NCBI GenBank assembly: GCA_011503125.2
Contig: WWBZ02000001.1
Coordinates: 5,146,001-5,210,000 of the forward strand
DNA from: Botryosphaeria dothidea
Lineage: Eukaryota > Ascomycota > Dothideomycetes > Botryosphaeriales > Botryosphaeriaceae
DNA length: 64,000 bases
Reading direction: 5' to 3'
The stretch's first letter is position 1; every line of letters begins with the position of its first letter. Under the pieces are notes generated by a model, which worked only from the letters and a program-made list of their open reading frames with translations, ran no database searches and was not told the origin of the DNA. Positions 63,674 through 64,000 of the stretch are shown here, piece by piece. Position numbers and translations under genes: made by a program.

Positions 63674-64000
63674 TGTTACGGGTCGAGTTTACGGCGTAGC
63701 ACCCAGAGGTGGGGAGGAAGGTCGGAACAGGTGCAGCACTCGCTTAGAAAATATCCGTGCCGAGGATCACGGTCACGTGGCACGCTAAGCCCGTGATCCA
63801 GCAGAGGATCACGACTCCAGCCTAGTGATCCAAAAGGGGATCACCGTGGTCCCTAGTGATCCATCTCTATATATATATCACACTCTCTTATAGTAGATAG
63901 AACCTTCGTGGTCAATTCCAATCATTGCTTAACACCCATCTTGTTTACCTTCCCTGCCTGGCTACGGCTGCTATCCCTTTGCATAAGTGACATCCCGATA
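63674..64000 (+). repeat. Third Gypsy-type LTR, running off the window
   Basis: Starts TGTTACGGGTCGAG at 63674. It shares the architecture of the other LTRs: a CACGTG box, a block of palindromic units (gtgatcc/ggatcac, 63785-63860), a TATA run (atatatatatcacactc) and the conserved ccttcgtggtcaa at about 63904-63916. It is a different subfamily, with little overall identity in U3. It may begin another element to the right. Confidence 0.7.

Noticed and set aside
1..64000. CRISPR arrays, bacterial operons, tRNA or rRNA genes
   Set aside because: The DNA is fungal. No regularly spaced repeats were seen, and I found no sequence with a convincing tRNA T-arm plus acceptor stem; tRNA scanning software would be decisive.

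Overview
The window looks like the nuclear genome of a filamentous ascomycete (Pezizomycotina, perhaps Dothideomycetes; the class is inference). Supporting signs are short spliceosomal introns (about 49-76 nt, GTAAGT-type donors, CTAAC/CTGAC branch sites, CAG/TAG acceptors), no operons, an AA11-type lytic polysaccharide monooxygenase, a fungal Fmp27 giant protein, and transposons carrying a near-complete CpA-to-TpA signature of repeat-induced point mutation (RIP).

Positions 1-40310 are a conventional gene-rich compartment. In order they hold: the edge of a minus-strand membrane protein; a PQ-loop vacuolar transporter; a WW-domain Pro/Gln/Tyr-rich protein; the 2955-residue lipid-transfer protein Fmp27; an AA11 LPMO; GTP cyclohydrolase II (RIB1); eIF1A (TIF11, minus strand); an Old Yellow Enzyme-type flavin oxidoreductase; a SET-domain protein; a secreted GH37 trehalase; a proline/serine-rich conserved protein; a Gfo/Idh/MocA oxidoreductase; an F-box-like acidic protein; an FMN-dependent 2-hydroxy-acid dehydrogenase; an anion-type MFS permease; and a small secreted protein with dibasic (Kex2-like) sites on the minus strand. 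Neighbouring genes are mostly functionally unrelated. The possible exception is the 2-hydroxy-acid dehydrogenase next to the MFS permease.

Positions 40737-56721 are one 15,985-bp transposon nest. A Ty3/Gypsy chromodomain retrotransposon has 444-bp LTRs, a TCCTG target duplication and about 7.6 kb of its own sequence. It was interrupted in pol by a Tad1/I-like LINE (LINE A, 14-bp target duplication). Both were then heavily RIP-mutated. LINE A was later interrupted by a second, nearly RIP-free copy (LINE B, 12-bp target duplication) whose 5' 460 bp is unrelated to LINE A. The target duplication of LINE B copies an already RIP-mutated sequence, so the order of events can be read directly.

Positions 56722-64000 continue the repeat-rich compartment. 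A small cysteine-rich secreted protein gene has a related solo LTR inserted in its last predicted exon (AAACC duplication). A gene-poor stretch with decayed repeats follows. Then comes an intact six-exon gene for an 860-residue DUF3435 (tyrosine-recombinase-like, the family of Starship 'captains') protein with C-terminal zinc fingers. The window ends in LTR and RIP-mutated sequence. The most interesting items are this DUF3435 gene, the possible self-primed LTR element, the chimeric LINE, and two secreted-protein genes that now flank or carry transposon insertions.
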